A stretch of DNA of 14,380 bases from JBQTKD01 sp052389435 (GCA_052389435.1 JBQTIB010000119.1:1-14380); one strand, 5' to 3'. Positions 6,137-14,062 are shown, numbered from the stretch's first letter. Program-made: numbers and translations. The notes: generated by a model not told the origin, from the letters alone.

Positions 6137-7444
6137 TTAGGCCAGCTTCTCCAGGCGCTGGAACATCGGCTCCAGGCGCGTGACGAAGCGCTCGGGGCGG
6201 CAGACCTCGTCCAGGCGGGCCTCGTCCAGGGGGAGGTTGGCCTCGGCCGCCTTGGTGCGCAGGGTCTCGCGGAACGGCGTGCCCGACTGCCAGGTCTGCA
6301 TCGCTGCGGACTGGACCAGCGCGTAGGCGTCCTCGCGGGACACGCCGGCCTCGACGATCTCCAGCAGCACCGTCGAGGTGTAGATCAGCCCGCCGGTGGA
6401 CTCCAGGTTCGCGCGCATGCGCTCCGGGTCGACGACGAGCCCGGTCATCAGACGATCCGTCAGATTCAGCAGGTAGTCGGTCGCGGCCGCGGCGTCGGGC
6501 AGGGAGATGCGCTCGACGGAGGAGTGGGAGATGTCCCGCTCGTGCCAGAGGGGGATGCCCTCCATGATCGGCACGATCTGGGCGCGCACGATCCGGGCCA
6601 TGCCGCAGATGCGCTCGGACATGATCGGGTTCTTCTTGTGCGGCATGGCCGAGGAGCCCTTCTGGCCCTTGCCGAACGGCTCCCAGGTCTCGCGGACCTC
6701 GGTGCGCTGGCCGTGTCGGACCTCCAGGGCGATGGCCTCGCACACGGTGGCGAGGATTGCGAGGGCGGAGACCCACTCGGAGATTCCGTCGCGCAGCACG
6801 ACCTGGGTGGAGACGTCGGCGGGGCGCAGGCCCAGTTGCGCGCCGACGTGTGCCTCGACGGCCGGGTCGATGTTGGAGTAGGTGCCGACGGCCCCGGAGA
6901 TCGCCATCACGGCGACGGCCTCGCGGGCGCGCCGCAGCCGGTCGCGCGAGCGGGCCATGCCGAACGCGAAGTCCGCGACGCGGTGTCCCCACAGGTCCGG
7001 CTCGCCGTGGATGCCGTGCGTGCGGCCGACGCGAATCGTCTGACGGTACATCAGGGCGTGGTCGCGAAGCGTGGCGACGAGCCTGTCGGCCTTGGCCAGC
7101 AGGATGTCGGTCGACTCCATCAACTGCAGGCCGAGCGCGGTGTCGAGCAGGTCGGAGCTCGTCATCCCGAAGTGCACCCAGGCCGCGGCCTCGCGCGGGG
7201 TGGTGTTGTCCGCCCACGCAGACAGGAACGCGATGACGTCGTGCTGGGTCACCGCCTCGATGGCCGCGACGGCCTCCGGGGTCGGTGGGACGGCGGCGCG
7301 CACCGGCTCCACGCAGTCCGCGGGAACGATCCCGGCCGCAGCGTGGGCCTCGAGCACGAGGAGTTCGACCTTGCACCAGAGTTCGTACTTGTGTGCCTCG
7401 CTCCAGACGACGCCCATCTCGGGCAGGGTGTAGCGCTCGATCAC
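6137..7444 (-). CDS. purB: Adenylosuccinate lyase
   Basis: The enzyme cleaves SAICAR to AICAR in IMP synthesis and adenylosuccinate to AMP in the last step of AMP synthesis, releasing fumarate both times. It belongs to the fumarase/aspartase superfamily. The 435 residues are full length. Visible family marks are TQHDV with His68, the TSSD loop (95-98), RTHG (141-144) around the active-site histidine, and the superfamily signature GSSAMPHKKNP (263-273), which carries the flexible-loop catalytic serine. The start is the GTG at 7444 (MIERYTLPEMG), with GAAGG about eight bases upstream. Its stop is TAA. It follows purD after 87 bp and is probably transcribed with it, although a palindrome in the gap could reduce read-through. 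Confidence 0.97.
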   Translation of the reverse strand: MIERYTLPEMGVVWSEAHKYELWCKVELLVLEAHAAAGIVPADCVEPVRAAVPPTPEAVAAIEAVTQHDVIAFLSAWADNTTPREAAAWVHFGMTSSDLLDTALGLQLMESTDILLAKADRLVATLRDHALMYRQTIRVGRTHGIHGEPDLWGHRVADFAFGMARSRDRLRRAREAVAVMAISGAVGTYSNIDPAVEAHVGAQLGLRPADVSTQVVLRDGISEWVSALAILATVCEAIALEVRHGQRTEVRETWEPFGKGQKGSSAMPHKKNPIMSERICGMARIVRAQIVPIMEGIPLWHERDISHSSVERISLPDAAAATDYLLNLTDRLMTGLVVDPERMRANLESTGGLIYTSTVLLEIVEAGVSREDAYALVQSAAMQTWQSGTPFRETLRTKAAEANLPLDEARLDEVCRPERFVTRLEPMFQRLEKLA

Positions 7445-7483
7445 GGCTGGCCTTCTGGTTGGAGGTGCAGGGCGGGTACGTGG

Positions 7484-7530
7484 CGTCCGCTCGAGGGTGA
7501 GCTATGGGTCACGGGTGAGCGGACGTCCGC
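7484..7530. repeat. Palindromic elements in the purD-purB gap
   Basis: A perfect 12-bp palindrome, GCGGACGTCCGC (7519-7530), sits directly next to the purD stop. Its left half also pairs with an upstream copy: CGTCCGCTC (7484-7492) against GAGCGGACG (7517-7525), with a 24-nt loop. This could be an attenuating hairpin or a dimeric protein site between two purine genes. The function is unproven. Confidence 0.35.
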
Positions 7531-7531
7531 G

Positions 7532-8806
<1,275 letters not shown>

Positions 8807-8814
8807 GTTGCCCG

Positions 8815-8820
8815 AGCCTA
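8815..8820 (-). promoter_or_regulatory. Candidate -10 element of a leaderless purD promoter
   Basis: On the minus strand TAGGCT (TANNNT) ends 8 nt before the GTG start of purD, so the mRNA would begin essentially at the start codon. No ribosome binding site is seen between them. No clear -35 is present. Confidence 0.45.
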
Positions 8821-8877
8821 GTGGTCCGCGCGGGCCCCGCCGGCCACGCGAATCCCCGCTGCCGGGTGGGGTAGGCG

Positions 8878-9060
8878 ATGCGGATGGACACATCCGACCG
8901 CAAGGCACCCATCGACCCCGTCGACGAGCAGGCCGCCCGTTCGGCGGAGACCCCCGCCGGCACTCCGACCGACCCGGCCGAGGCCGTTCAGCAGTTCGTC
9001 GACCCCGACGAGGCGGCCAAGGACCCGAACCGCGACCCCCGTGCTGGAGTGCAGCGCTAA
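8878..9060 (+). CDS. Small acidic, probably disordered protein of unknown function
   Basis: This is a 60-codon ORF rich in Asp, Glu, Pro and Ala, with no hydrophobic segment, cysteine or recognisable motif. The middle part, DPAEAVQQFVDPDEAAKDP, could form one short helix. Third positions are mostly G or C, as in neighbouring genes, which favours real coding. Two starts are possible: ATG 8878, with GGTGGGG about six bases upstream, and ATG 8884. It is divergent from purD (72 bp apart) and convergent with purA. Function unknown; it may not be translated. Confidence 0.5.
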   Translation: MRMDTSDRKAPIDPVDEQAARSAETPAGTPTDPAEAVQQFVDPDEAAKDPNRDPRAGVQR

Positions 9061-9082
9061 GGGGTTAGGCCGCTTCGCGGTC

Positions 9083-9124
9083 GGCGCCCGTGTCGGCCGA
9101 AACGGCGCCCGTGTCAGCCGAAAC
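9083..9124. repeat. Tandem 21-bp repeat downstream of purA
   Basis: Two adjacent 21-bp units (9083-9103 and 9104-9124) differ at one base. Each carries a short hairpin around GCCGAAACGGC (9096-9106), extended to five pairs in the second copy (9116-9128). It lies in the 138-bp gap between the convergent ends of the small acidic ORF and purA. It may act as a terminator region for either gene, or be a copy of a dispersed repeat. Confidence 0.75.
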
Positions 9125-9198
9125 GGCTCCACAAAACGGACAGTTCGCCCGCGCGAGCACCCATGGCGGATGACGTGCGCAACGGTCCCTTGACAGGG

Positions 9199-10497
9199 CT
9201 AGCGGACCAGGGAGCGGATTTCGATCGTCTCGGCGCGGCCGGGACCGACGCCGATGGCGCTGATCGGGGCGCCGGACATCTCCTCGAGCGCCTGGACGTA
9301 GGCCTGGGCGTTCTTGGGGAGGTCCGCCACCGAGCGGGCGCCGGTGATGTCCTCGGTCCAGCCGGGGAAGGTCTCGTAGATCGGGACCGCGTGGAAGAAG
9401 TCGGTCTGGCTGATCGGCATCTCGTCGTGGCGGACGCCGTCGACCTCGTACCCGACGCAGACGGGGATCTGCTCGAGGCCGGTGAGGACGTCGAGCTTGG
9501 TCAGGAAGAAGTCCGTCAGGCCGTTCACGCGGGTGGCGTACCGGGCGATCACCGCGTCGAACCAGCCGCAGCGGCGGTCCCGGCCGGTGGTGACGCCGCG
9601 CTCGTGGCCGACCTTGCGCAGGAACTCGCCGAACTCGTCGTGCAGTTCGGTCGGGAACGGGCCCGACCCCACGCGGGTCGTGTACGCCTTCAGGATGCCG
9701 ACAACCCGGTCGATGCGCGTCGGCCCGATGCCCGAACCTGCGCACGCGCCGCCGGAGGTCGGGTTGGAGGAGGTGACGAACGGATACGTGCCGTGGTCGA
9801 CGTCGAGCAGCGTGCCCTGCGAGCCCTCCAGGCACACGAGCTTGCCCTCGTCGAGCGCGCGGTTGAGCACGAGCGAGGTGTCGGCGACGTACGGACGGAG
9901 CTGGTCGGCCAGGGGCAGCAGGCCCTCGGCGACCTCCTCGACGGTCATCGCCCGACGGTTGTAGATCTTCACCAGCAGGTGGTTCTTGTCGATCAGGGCG
10001 CCGTCGAGCTTCTCTCGCAGGATCTTCTCGTCGAAAAGGTCCTGTACGCGCACGCCGATGCGATTGACCTTGTCCGCGTACGTCGGCCCGATCCCGCGGC
10101 CGGTGGTGCCGATCTTGTTCCGGCCCAGGAAGCGCTCGCGGGTCTTGTCGAGCGTGGTGTGGTACGGCGTGATGAGGTGCGCGTTCGCCGAGATCAGCAG
10201 CTTGGAGGTGTCCACGCCGCGCTCGTTCAGGCCCGCGATCTCCCCGAGCAGCGCCACCGGGTCGATGACGACGCCGTTGCCGATGACCGGGACGCAGCCG
10301 GGGGTGAGGATGCCCGACGGCAGCAGGTGCAGGGCGTACTTCTGGTCCCCGATGACCACGGTGTGGCCGGCGTTGTTGCCGCCCTGGTACCGGACCACGT
10401 AGTCCACGGGGTCCTTGCCGGCGCCCCCGAGGAGGTCGGTGGCCTTGCCTTTGCCCTCGTCGCCCCATTGGGCGCCGACGAGCACGATCGCAGGCAT
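9199..10497 (-). CDS. purA: Adenylosuccinate synthetase
   Basis: The enzyme catalyses the GTP-dependent joining of IMP and aspartate to adenylosuccinate, the committed step to AMP; PurB completes it. The 432 residues from ATG 10497 are full length. The N-terminal P-loop-like motif is QWGDEGKGK (10-18) with catalytic Asp13, and NNAGHTVV carries His45. Further motifs are TTGRGIGPTYADK (about 135-147), the EGSQGTLLDVDHGTYPFVTS segment (about 225-245) and the GVTTGRDRR loop (about 299-307). The frame is open ten codons further upstream (MSPTEGRPCA), but that part is not family-like. The upstream ribosome binding site is weak. DUF3151 is the next gene upstream on the same strand, with a hairpin between them. 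Confidence 0.97.
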   Translation of the reverse strand: MPAIVLVGAQWGDEGKGKATDLLGGAGKDPVDYVVRYQGGNNAGHTVVIGDQKYALHLLPSGILTPGCVPVIGNGVVIDPVALLGEIAGLNERGVDTSKLLISANAHLITPYHTTLDKTRERFLGRNKIGTTGRGIGPTYADKVNRIGVRVQDLFDEKILREKLDGALIDKNHLLVKIYNRRAMTVEEVAEGLLPLADQLRPYVADTSLVLNRALDEGKLVCLEGSQGTLLDVDHGTYPFVTSSNPTSGGACAGSGIGPTRIDRVVGILKAYTTRVGSGPFPTELHDEFGEFLRKVGHERGVTTGRDRRCGWFDAVIARYATRVNGLTDFFLTKLDVLTGLEQIPVCVGYEVDGVRHDEMPISQTDFFHAVPIYETFPGWTEDITGARSVADLPKNAQAYVQALEEMSGAPISAIGVGPGRAETIEIRSLVR

Positions 10498-10541
10498 GGC
10501 GCAGGGCCGCCCTTCGGTGGGGGACACGGGAACAGCCGCTC

Positions 10542-10547
10542 AGGGTA
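10542..10547 (-). promoter_or_regulatory. Candidate -10 hexamer for purA
   Basis: TACCCT on the minus strand fits TANNNT and would give a leader of roughly 35-40 nt before the ATG at 10497. No matching -35 is found at 16-18 bp. Supported only by consensus and position. Confidence 0.25.
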
Positions 10548-10576
10548 TCCGGGGCACCCCGGTCCGGCGACTCGGT

Positions 10577-10592
10577 GTGAGCTAGGGCTCAC
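10577..10592. terminator. Candidate terminator hairpin after the DUF3151 gene
   Basis: GTGAGC (10577-10582) and GCTCAC (10587-10592) pair across a TAGG loop, 16 bp beyond the TGA of the DUF3151 gene on the minus strand. The stem is only six base pairs, so read-through into purA is possible. Confidence 0.35.
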
Positions 10593-10607
10593 CCGATGGA
10601 GCGCAGC

Positions 10608-11048
10608 TCAGCCTTCGAGCGGCGCGCTGGTGGCAGGCGCGAGCGCGTCCGCTGCGGCCGCGCTGGACTCGAGCAGGAACGTGTAGCACCGGCGGGCCTC
10701 GTCGTCCTCGCCGATGGCGGCCGCCGCCCGTCCGAGCGCGTGCAGCGCCCGCAGGAAGCCCTGGTTGGGGGCGTGCTCCCACGGGACCGGGCCGTGGCCC
10801 TTCCACCCGTTGCGGCGGAGTTGGTCCAGGGCGCGGTGGTACCCGGTGCGGGCGTAGGCGTAGGACTCGATCACGGCACCGCGCTCCCAGGCGCCGTCCG
10901 CCAGCGCCGCCCAGGCCGCGCTGAAGGTGGGGTGGTCTGCCGCCACCTTCGCCGGATCGGTGCCGTCGTCGAGCTTGGACTGGATCGCGGGCTCGGCGGG
11001 CAGGAGCGTCGGCGGCGGACCGCCGAGCAGGTTCTCGTGAAGGGCCAT
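10608..11048 (-). CDS. DUF3151 family protein
   Basis: The 146-residue soluble protein matches the actinobacterial DUF3151 pattern. It starts MALHENLLGGPPPTLLPAEPA and has an AAWAALADGAWERG helix. The hallmark ESYAYARTGYHRALDQLRRNGW (61-82) leads into KGHGPVPWEHAPNQGFLRAL (83-102), and the C-terminal helix is DDEARRCYTFLLESSAAAAD. The helical, repeat-like build suggests a TPR-like or protein-binding fold, but no biochemical role is known to me. The start may be ATG 11048 or ATG 11057 (adding GPM-type residues); GGGG upstream favours 11048. In mycobacteria a gene of this family lies directly beside purA, as here, which hints at a link to purine metabolism. Confidence 0.88.
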   Translation of the reverse strand: MALHENLLGGPPPTLLPAEPAIQSKLDDGTDPAKVAADHPTFSAAWAALADGAWERGAVIESYAYARTGYHRALDQLRRNGWKGHGPVPWEHAPNQGFLRALHALGRAAAAIGEDDEARRCYTFLLESSAAAADALAPATSAPLEG

Positions 11049-11244
11049 GGGCCCCATCCTGCCAAGTGGCGGCGACAGTTTTCGTTCGGGCGACGCGACG
11101 AGCTCGGCGCGACGGCCCCGTCGCCCGCGGACAACCGTCGTCCGGGAGCCCTCCTCGCCTCGAACTCGACGAGGTCGCGCACGTTCGGGAACCCGGCCGC
11201 GAACCGTGCCGGCGGCCGAGTGCGGCGGCCGAGCGTGGGCCTGG

Positions 11245-11278
11245 CGAGCGGGCGCGCGTCGCTGCGCGCACCCGCTCG
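11245..11278. terminator. Hairpin downstream of the methyltransferase gene
   Basis: A 14-base inverted repeat, CGAGCGGGCGCGCG (11245-11258) against CGCGCACCCGCTCG (11265-11278), has one mismatch and a 6-nt loop. It begins 12 bp past the methyltransferase stop on the minus strand, the expected place for a terminator. No T tract. The rest of the 11049-11290 gap shows only short GC-rich repeats and no gene. Confidence 0.55.
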
Positions 11279-11290
11279 GCGGCGACGAAC

Positions 11291-12082
11291 TCAGCGGCGG
11301 GTGCCGACGACCAGCAGGTATTCGCGGGTGTGCGCGACGCCGCCGTCGGGCGCGGCGTACTTGGTGTCGAACAGCTCGACCCACGCCGCCTGAAGCTCCG
11401 CGCGACGCTCGCCGAGGTTCTCCGCCAGGGTCTTCGTCGGGCCGTAGCTGCTGGAGAACAGTTCCCAGTACGCCTGACCCGACGGCATCCGCAGCGTCGA
11501 GACGTGCTCGACGACGTCCAGCTCGAAGGACCCGCCCAACAGTTCGGCGACGCGGTCGGGCTTGCCCCAGTCGAACGGGCTGCTCGGCGGCGGCGCGGGC
11601 TGGAACGGCGCCATCACCCGGAACAGGTCTCCGAGGCCGCCCTCGGGGGTCCAGTTCGCCAGCGCGATCTTCCCGCCCGGGCGCACCACCCGCGCGAGTT
11701 CGGCGGCGGTCGCGGCGTGGTCGGGGGCGAACATGACCCCGCACGTGGAGGACACCGCGTCGAACTCGCCGTCGGCGACGGCCAGGTTCTCGCAGTCCCC
11801 GACGCGGTAGTCGATGCTCAGCCCGAGATCCGCCGCGCGCTTGCTCGCGGTCTCGATCAGCCCGGGAGACAGGTCGATGCCGACGACGGCGGCGCCCGCG
11901 CGAGCCGCCAGTTCCGCGACTGCGCCGGTGCCGCAGGCGAGGTCGAGCCACTTCACCCCGGGCGCGGCGCCGAGGGCTGCCACCGTCAGTTCGTGGATGT
12001 CGGTCAGCGTTTCGGTGACGTTCTGGTACGGGCCGTTGGCCCACATGACGCTCTGCTTGGCCTTGAGTTCTTCGTACGCCAC
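11291..12082 (-). CDS. Class I SAM-dependent methyltransferase
   Basis: The 263-residue cytosolic methyltransferase has the Rossmann SAM site LDLACGTG (46-53), motif II acidic VVGIDLSPG (67-74), VGDCENL (94-100) for adenine contact, FDAVSSTCGVMFAPD (107-121) as motif IV, and a RVVRPGGKIALANWTPEG strand (131-148). This is the UbiE/Methyltransf_11 type, often acting on small molecules or lipids. The C-terminal half (150-250) has FDWGKPDRVAELL and WVELFDTKY, which would form the substrate pocket. The substrate cannot be told from sequence. The frame is open to 12280, but the GTG at 12082 (VAYEELKAKQ) has GAGG about eight bases upstream and gives the normal length. It is divergent from a small membrane protein gene. 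Confidence 0.88.
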   Translation of the reverse strand: MAYEELKAKQSVMWANGPYQNVTETLTDIHELTVAALGAAPGVKWLDLACGTGAVAELAARAGAAVVGIDLSPGLIETASKRAADLGLSIDYRVGDCENLAVADGEFDAVSSTCGVMFAPDHAATAAELARVVRPGGKIALANWTPEGGLGDLFRVMAPFQPAPPPSSPFDWGKPDRVAELLGGSFELDVVEHVSTLRMPSGQAYWELFSSSYGPTKTLAENLGERRAELQAAWVELFDTKYAAPDGGVAHTREYLLVVGTRR

Positions 12083-12157
12083 GGCGCACCTCGATCGGCT
12101 AGTGGGGAGCTCAGACTTGCACCGGACCTCGCCCGCCACAAGCGTCGGCGTTCGCCC

Positions 12158-12163
12158 TACGCT
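12158..12163 (+). promoter_or_regulatory. Candidate -10 element of a leaderless promoter for the small membrane protein
   Basis: TACGCT (TANNNT) is followed by 6 nt and then the GTG at 12170. There is no ribosome binding site, so leaderless initiation fits. No clear -35. Confidence 0.45.
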
Positions 12164-12169
12164 CGGACC

Positions 12170-12436
12170 GTGAGAGGCGATGGCGGCAGGGCGCAGTCCC
12201 GTGCGGTGCGCGTGGGCGCGCAGGTGGTCGTCGTCTCCATCGTCCTTGCCGCTCTTACCTACCTGGTGGGGCGGCTGCACCTGCGCGGCGCCGACGGCGG
12301 CATGGAGGACCTCGGCACCGCCATCGGGTACGGGCTGTTGATCGTCGGCTTCGCGATCGTCGCCGCCTTCGGAGTCCTGCTCATGCTCGCGGGCTGGATC
12401 GCATCGACCGTCCGGGGCCGCCGACAGGTGAACTGA
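12170..12436 (+). CDS. Small two-helix membrane protein
   Basis: The product is an 88-residue protein of unknown function. A basic N-terminus (RGDGGRAQSRAVRVGAQ) precedes a first membrane helix at about 17-35 (VVVVSIVLAALTYLVG). A short polar loop, RLHLRGADGGMEDLG, is followed by a second helix at about 52-78 (IGYGLLIVGFAIVAAFGVLL) and a basic tail, RGRRQVN. The positive ends put both termini in the cytoplasm. The GTG at 12170 is chosen because it follows a -10 hexamer by 6 nt and begins the membrane-protein composition; the frame upstream is antisense to the methyltransferase. Its stop codon lies inside a palindrome shared with the convergent gene. Confidence 0.68.
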   Translation: MRGDGGRAQSRAVRVGAQVVVVSIVLAALTYLVGRLHLRGADGGMEDLGTAIGYGLLIVGFAIVAAFGVLLMLAGWIASTVRGRRQVN

Positions 12437-12451
12437 CGACTCGTCAGTTCA
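12429..12451. terminator. Symmetric bidirectional terminator containing both convergent stop codons
   Basis: A perfect palindrome with a single central base: TGAACTGACGA (12429-12439) and TCGTCAGTTCA (12441-12451). It folds as nine base pairs with a GACTC loop. Each arm holds one TGA stop, of the plus gene (12434-12436) and the minus gene (12444-12446). Both genes end with the same AACTGA. Confidence 0.6.
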
Positions 12452-12770
12452 GTGGGGAGGCTGGGTCGAGCGCCGCGCGGCGCAGCCGTCGGACCTTGCG
12501 CAGGGCGACCCAGAAGACCGCGACGCAGCCCGCCAGCGCCCCGAGTTGCCACAGTTGCCCCAGATGACGCCGGGCCCACGGGCGCGAGTCGACCTCGCAG
12601 CCCCGTTCGTCGCAGAGGTAGGACAACTCGTAGAAGTCGTGGAGCGCACCGCCGAGCAGGAAGAGCACCAGCAACGCGCCAATCAGCGCCGAGCACACCA
12701 CGACCGCGGCCCACGCCTGCTCGCGCGGGGGCGCCATCTCCACGGCGTCGTCGAGGTCGTCGTCGGTCAC
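12444..12770 (-). CDS. Small two-helix membrane protein with a cysteine pair in the loop
   Basis: The product is a 108-residue protein of unknown function. An acidic N-terminus (VTDDDLDDAVEM) precedes a first membrane helix at about 20-42 (WAAVVVCSALIGALLVLFLLGG). A loop of about 28 residues contains Cys53 and Cys58 (YLCDERGCEVDSR), a second helix lies at about 72-90, and a strongly basic tail, RKVRRLRR, follows. The basic tail places both ends in the cytoplasm and the cysteine pair outside, where it could form a disulfide (inference). The start at GTG 12770 has GGAGG, but only one base away; the ATG at 12737 would remove the acidic tail and is possible. It is convergent with the other small membrane protein. 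Confidence 0.62.
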   Translation of the reverse strand: MTDDDLDDAVEMAPPREQAWAAVVVCSALIGALLVLFLLGGALHDFYELSYLCDERGCEVDSRPWARRHLGQLWQLGALAGCVAVFWVALRKVRRLRRAALDPASPLN

Positions 12771-13038
12771 GCCTCCAGTCTCGCGACCACTCGGCCTCCC
12801 CGGCGGCGAATGCGGACATCTCCACGGGCCGCCCGCCCCGCCACGGTTCCGCCCCGCCACGGTTCCGCCCCGCCCCGCCCCGCCGCGCCGCCGCCTCGCC
12901 GCGCCCTCGGCTTCGGACGCCGGCTCCCGGCGGCGCTCCGGTGGGCGGGCGCGCACCCGCAGACGCGTGCGCCGGGTGGGGCGTTCTACCGTTCGGGGAG
13001 GACGCGGCCCGCCCGGCCGCGCGAGTCGCGAGGTGCTC
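12771..13038. other. Very GC-rich low-complexity intergenic region
   Basis: The gap lies between the minus membrane gene and the DinB gene. It contains two identical 16-bp units CGCCCCGCCACGGTTC (12834-12849, 12850-12865), followed by runs of CGCCC/CGCCG. Long frames cross it on both strands, but they are low-complexity Arg/Pro/Gly and look non-coding. A TACCGT hexamer at 12987-12992 could be a -10 for the DinB gene. Confidence 0.6.
12834..12880. repeat. 16-bp tandem duplication plus CGCCC microrepeat
   Basis: Two perfect adjacent copies of CGCCCCGCCACGGTTC (12834-12865) run into a short array of CGCCC units. It is intergenic and probably a replication-slippage product. No function is assignable. 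Confidence 0.85.
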
Positions 13039-13572
13039 ATGCTGACGGTCCCAGAGTTGCTGGTCGAGTACGACAGGGCGCTCGCCTACACCGAGTCCCT
13101 CTGGCGCGACCTGTCCCCCGACGAGGTCCGCTGGCGTCCGAACGACGACTCCAGCGCGATCGGCTGGCACCTCGGGCACCAGGCGACCGTCGCGCACTTC
13201 ATGATCCGCAACCTCACGGCCGCGGAGCCGAGTCCGGACGCCGACCTCGAGCCGTTGATGGACTCCTCCTCGAACGTGCAGGCGCGCGGGGAACTGCCCG
13301 ACCTCGGCCGTCTCGCCGACTTCCGTGCCAAGGTCGCCGACCGCGTGCACGTCCGGATCGGGGACATCGCCGCGCGCAACGTCGGGGCGCCGGTCCAGAT
13401 GCAGGTCGTCGCCTCCGCGCTGCTGACCGCCGTGATCAACCACGAGTACCAGCACAGCCAGTGGATCGGCGAGGTCCGCCACCGCGACCTCGGGCACGCC
13501 CTGCCCGACCGGCCGGTCTCGGACGTGCTCTGCGAACTCGACGGCTACCTCGTCGTCGGGGCGGCCTCGTGA
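13039..13572 (+). CDS. DinB-family protein (putative metal-dependent thiol transferase or hydrolase)
   Basis: The 177-residue four-helix-bundle protein carries the metal-binding histidines of the DinB superfamily: His47 in GWHLGHQA (42-49) and His135/His139 in NHEYQHSQW (134-142). The start helix, LLVEYDRALAYTESLWRDLS, is typical, followed by the DEVRWRPNDDSSAIGWHL signature. In actinobacteria such proteins often use mycothiol or have unknown substrates. No specific reaction can be given here. The ATG at 13039 has GAGGTG about five bases upstream; the open frame back to 12967 is low-complexity. Its TGA overlaps the GTG of the next gene, so the two are translationally coupled. Confidence 0.85.
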   Translation: MLTVPELLVEYDRALAYTESLWRDLSPDEVRWRPNDDSSAIGWHLGHQATVAHFMIRNLTAAEPSPDADLEPLMDSSSNVQARGELPDLGRLADFRAKVADRVHVRIGDIAARNVGAPVQMQVVASALLTAVINHEYQHSQWIGEVRHRDLGHALPDRPVSDVLCELDGYLVVGAAS

Positions 13573-14003
13573 AGCCCGGCGACCTCGCGGTCCTGGCCTC
13601 GCCGCTGGGCGTCGAGCTGCTGTCGTCGAAGATCCCCGCCCGCGTCGCCTATGTGACGTCGAGCGGCGAACCCCGCGTCGTGCCGCTGTGGTTCCACTGG
13701 GACGGCACGGACCTCGTCGTCGCGACGTTCGCCGGCAGTCCCAAGCTCGGCCACCTGAAGACGGGCGACCCGCTCGCGGTCACCATCGACCTCGAGGCGT
13801 TTCCCCATGCCGCGCTGCAGATCCGGGGCCGCGTGACCGTGACGCCGATGGACGGCGTCGTCCCGGAGTACCGCCTCGCGGCGGCCCGCTACCTCGGCGC
13901 CGAGGCCGCCGCCGCGTTCGTCGCGGGCATCGACCCGCCGCCGCAGATGACCCGCATCGCCCTGCACCCGACTTGGGCGAGGGCCATGGACATGCGCGGC
14001 TGA
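13569..14003 (+). CDS. Pyridoxamine 5'-phosphate oxidase-like (PPOX/split beta-barrel) flavin- or F420-binding protein
   Basis: The 144-residue protein has the split beta-barrel pattern. A VAYVTSSGEPRVVPLWFHWDG stretch (27-46) forms the paired strands. VVATFAGSPKLGHLKTGDPLAVTIDL (50-75) holds the basic residues that usually contact a flavin or F420 phosphate. AALQIRGRVTVTP (81-93) is the dimer strand, and a C-terminal TRIALHPTWARAMDMRG follows. FMN-, F420- and heme-binding members look alike at this level, so the cofactor is undetermined. The start is the GTG at 13569, overlapping the DinB stop by four bases (GTGA), which marks a two-gene operon. A role in cofactor-dependent reduction or detoxification is inference only. 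Confidence 0.85.
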   Translation: MKPGDLAVLASPLGVELLSSKIPARVAYVTSSGEPRVVPLWFHWDGTDLVVATFAGSPKLGHLKTGDPLAVTIDLEAFPHAALQIRGRVTVTPMDGVVPEYRLAAARYLGAEAAAAFVAGIDPPPQMTRIALHPTWARAMDMRG

Positions 14004-14062
14004 CGCCACAGTTCCTCCGCCGCCGGGGTCTCTCCTTCACCCCCGGCCTTCACCGCCGGCCT

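Noticed and set aside
10550..10563. CCGGGGCACCCCGG palindrome upstream of purA
   Set aside because: Only five usable base pairs around a four-base loop, and it overlaps the possible promoter; likely chance in GC-rich DNA.
9163..10686. 507-codon plus-strand frame over purA
   Set aside because: Antisense shadow of purA.
11066..12169. Long upstream extension of the small membrane protein frame
   Set aside because: The upstream part is antisense to the methyltransferase; only the segment from 12170 has membrane-protein composition, and it starts right after a -10 hexamer.
12546..13568. Upstream extension of the PPOX frame
   Set aside because: It crosses the low-complexity spacer and an out-of-frame DinB gene; the GTGA overlap at 13569 defines the start.
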